Of a DNA stretch of 17,435 nt, positions 17,207-17,435 are shown in pieces. How positions within the stretch are numbered: position 1 is the stretch's first letter; every line of letters begins with the position of its first letter. Where the stretch lies: NCBI GenBank assembly GCA_003990745.1, contig RBNI01002815.1:1-17435 (forward strand). The letters run 5' to 3'. Under the pieces are notes generated by a model. That model was not told the DNA's origin. It ran no database searches and worked only from the letters and a program-made list of their open reading frames with translations. The position numbers and the translations under genes were made by a program. This DNA comes from Jimgerdemannia flammicorona. Lineage: Eukaryota; Mucoromycota; Endogonomycetes; Endogonales; Endogonaceae.

Positions 17207-17435
17207 TATCGACAGATCAGTCTTCAACAGTTCACAGTACTGATGATGCTTCAAGTCAAACATCTCTGATAGCTCCACATCTTCCACGCAATCCTCGCTC
17301 CAAAATCTGGCAACATTGTGCTAAGATAGGAGATGATGTTGTTTGTAATTATTGCAGGTAAAAAATTAAGACGCACCTATTGACTCGTTTGACACACACA
17401 CATGATATTGTTTCATCCACCCCCACAAACTGCAC
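17207..17435 (+). pseudogene. hAT transposase N-terminus with BED-type zinc finger, partial
   Basis: The frame (17207 onward, codons in register with 17362) reads a Ser/Thr-rich leader, then RSKIWQHCAKIGDDVVCNYC and, after a TAA at 17359-17361, KIKTHLLTRLTHTHDIV to the window end. SKIWQH..K...D.VVCNYC followed by a T.LL..LT.TH segment fits the BED finger that opens hAT transposases (C-x2-C and distal H). The first zinc-binding His position seems to be Arg (CGT). The TAA inside the finger could be another C-to-T stop (CAA), or part of an intron. No clear ATG precedes the finger, so the start is unresolved. The catalytic and dimerisation domains lie beyond the window. Confidence 0.5.

Larger units (their letters stand above)
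16803..17435 (+). mobile_element. hAT-type DNA transposon, 5' end, inserted in element B
   Basis: At 16803 the dUTPase homology ends abruptly and TAGTGCTCCGAACGAGTC begins, a plausible hAT terminal inverted repeat (many start CAGTG/TAGTG). Subterminal CGAATC-type repeats follow, a familiar trait of hAT ends, and then the start of a BED-finger transposase. The 8-bp target duplication should be TATCCAGC (16795-16802), to be found again beyond the right end, which is outside the window. The exact boundary could be off by a base or two. Confidence 0.65.

Overview
The window reads as a repeat-dense, gene-poor block of a filamentous fungal genome. The pointers are a Ty3/gypsy chromovirus with a dUTPase domain, nested transposons, and inactivation almost entirely by C-to-T / G-to-A changes, as in repeat-induced point mutation (RIP) or deamination of methylated CpG. 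An ascomycete is my guess, not proven. I see no intact host gene. Essentially every recognisable coding block is a mobile-element relic. Layout: (1) 1-~1330, minus strand: C-terminal part of a LINE-type reverse transcriptase, riddled with stops. (2) ~1330-4291: AT-rich decayed DNA holding an unidentified minus-strand relic (~1870-2490), a short inverted-repeat element (3311-3446) and a 30-nt poly-T (3808-3837). (3) 4292-~13999: element A, an almost complete Ty3/gypsy element. It has a ~1.78 kb 5' LTR, one ~6.3 kb reading frame encoding gag - dUTPase - protease - RT - RNase H - integrase - chromodomain, a polypurine tract, and a 3' LTR cut off after ~1.1 kb. The frame has 30 internal stops and no frameshift that I can see. 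(4) ~14003-16802, minus strand: element B, a deleted relative, laid out as internal 3' part - LTR - internal 5' part. (5) 16803-17435: the 5' end of a hAT-type DNA transposon inserted into B's dUTPase gene, with subterminal CGAATC-type repeats and the start of a BED-finger transposase. The most interesting feature is a ~365-codon open frame lying inside the U3 part of the LTR, present in both LTRs of A. Its C-terminal end is also recognisable in B's otherwise divergent LTR. In genomic RNA it would be the last ORF, 3' of the polyprotein, the position that MMTV sag occupies and HIV nef partly occupies. A/B and LTR/LTR comparisons show the ancestral codons at several stops (CGA/TGA, CAA/TAA), so the decay mechanism can be read directly from the window.
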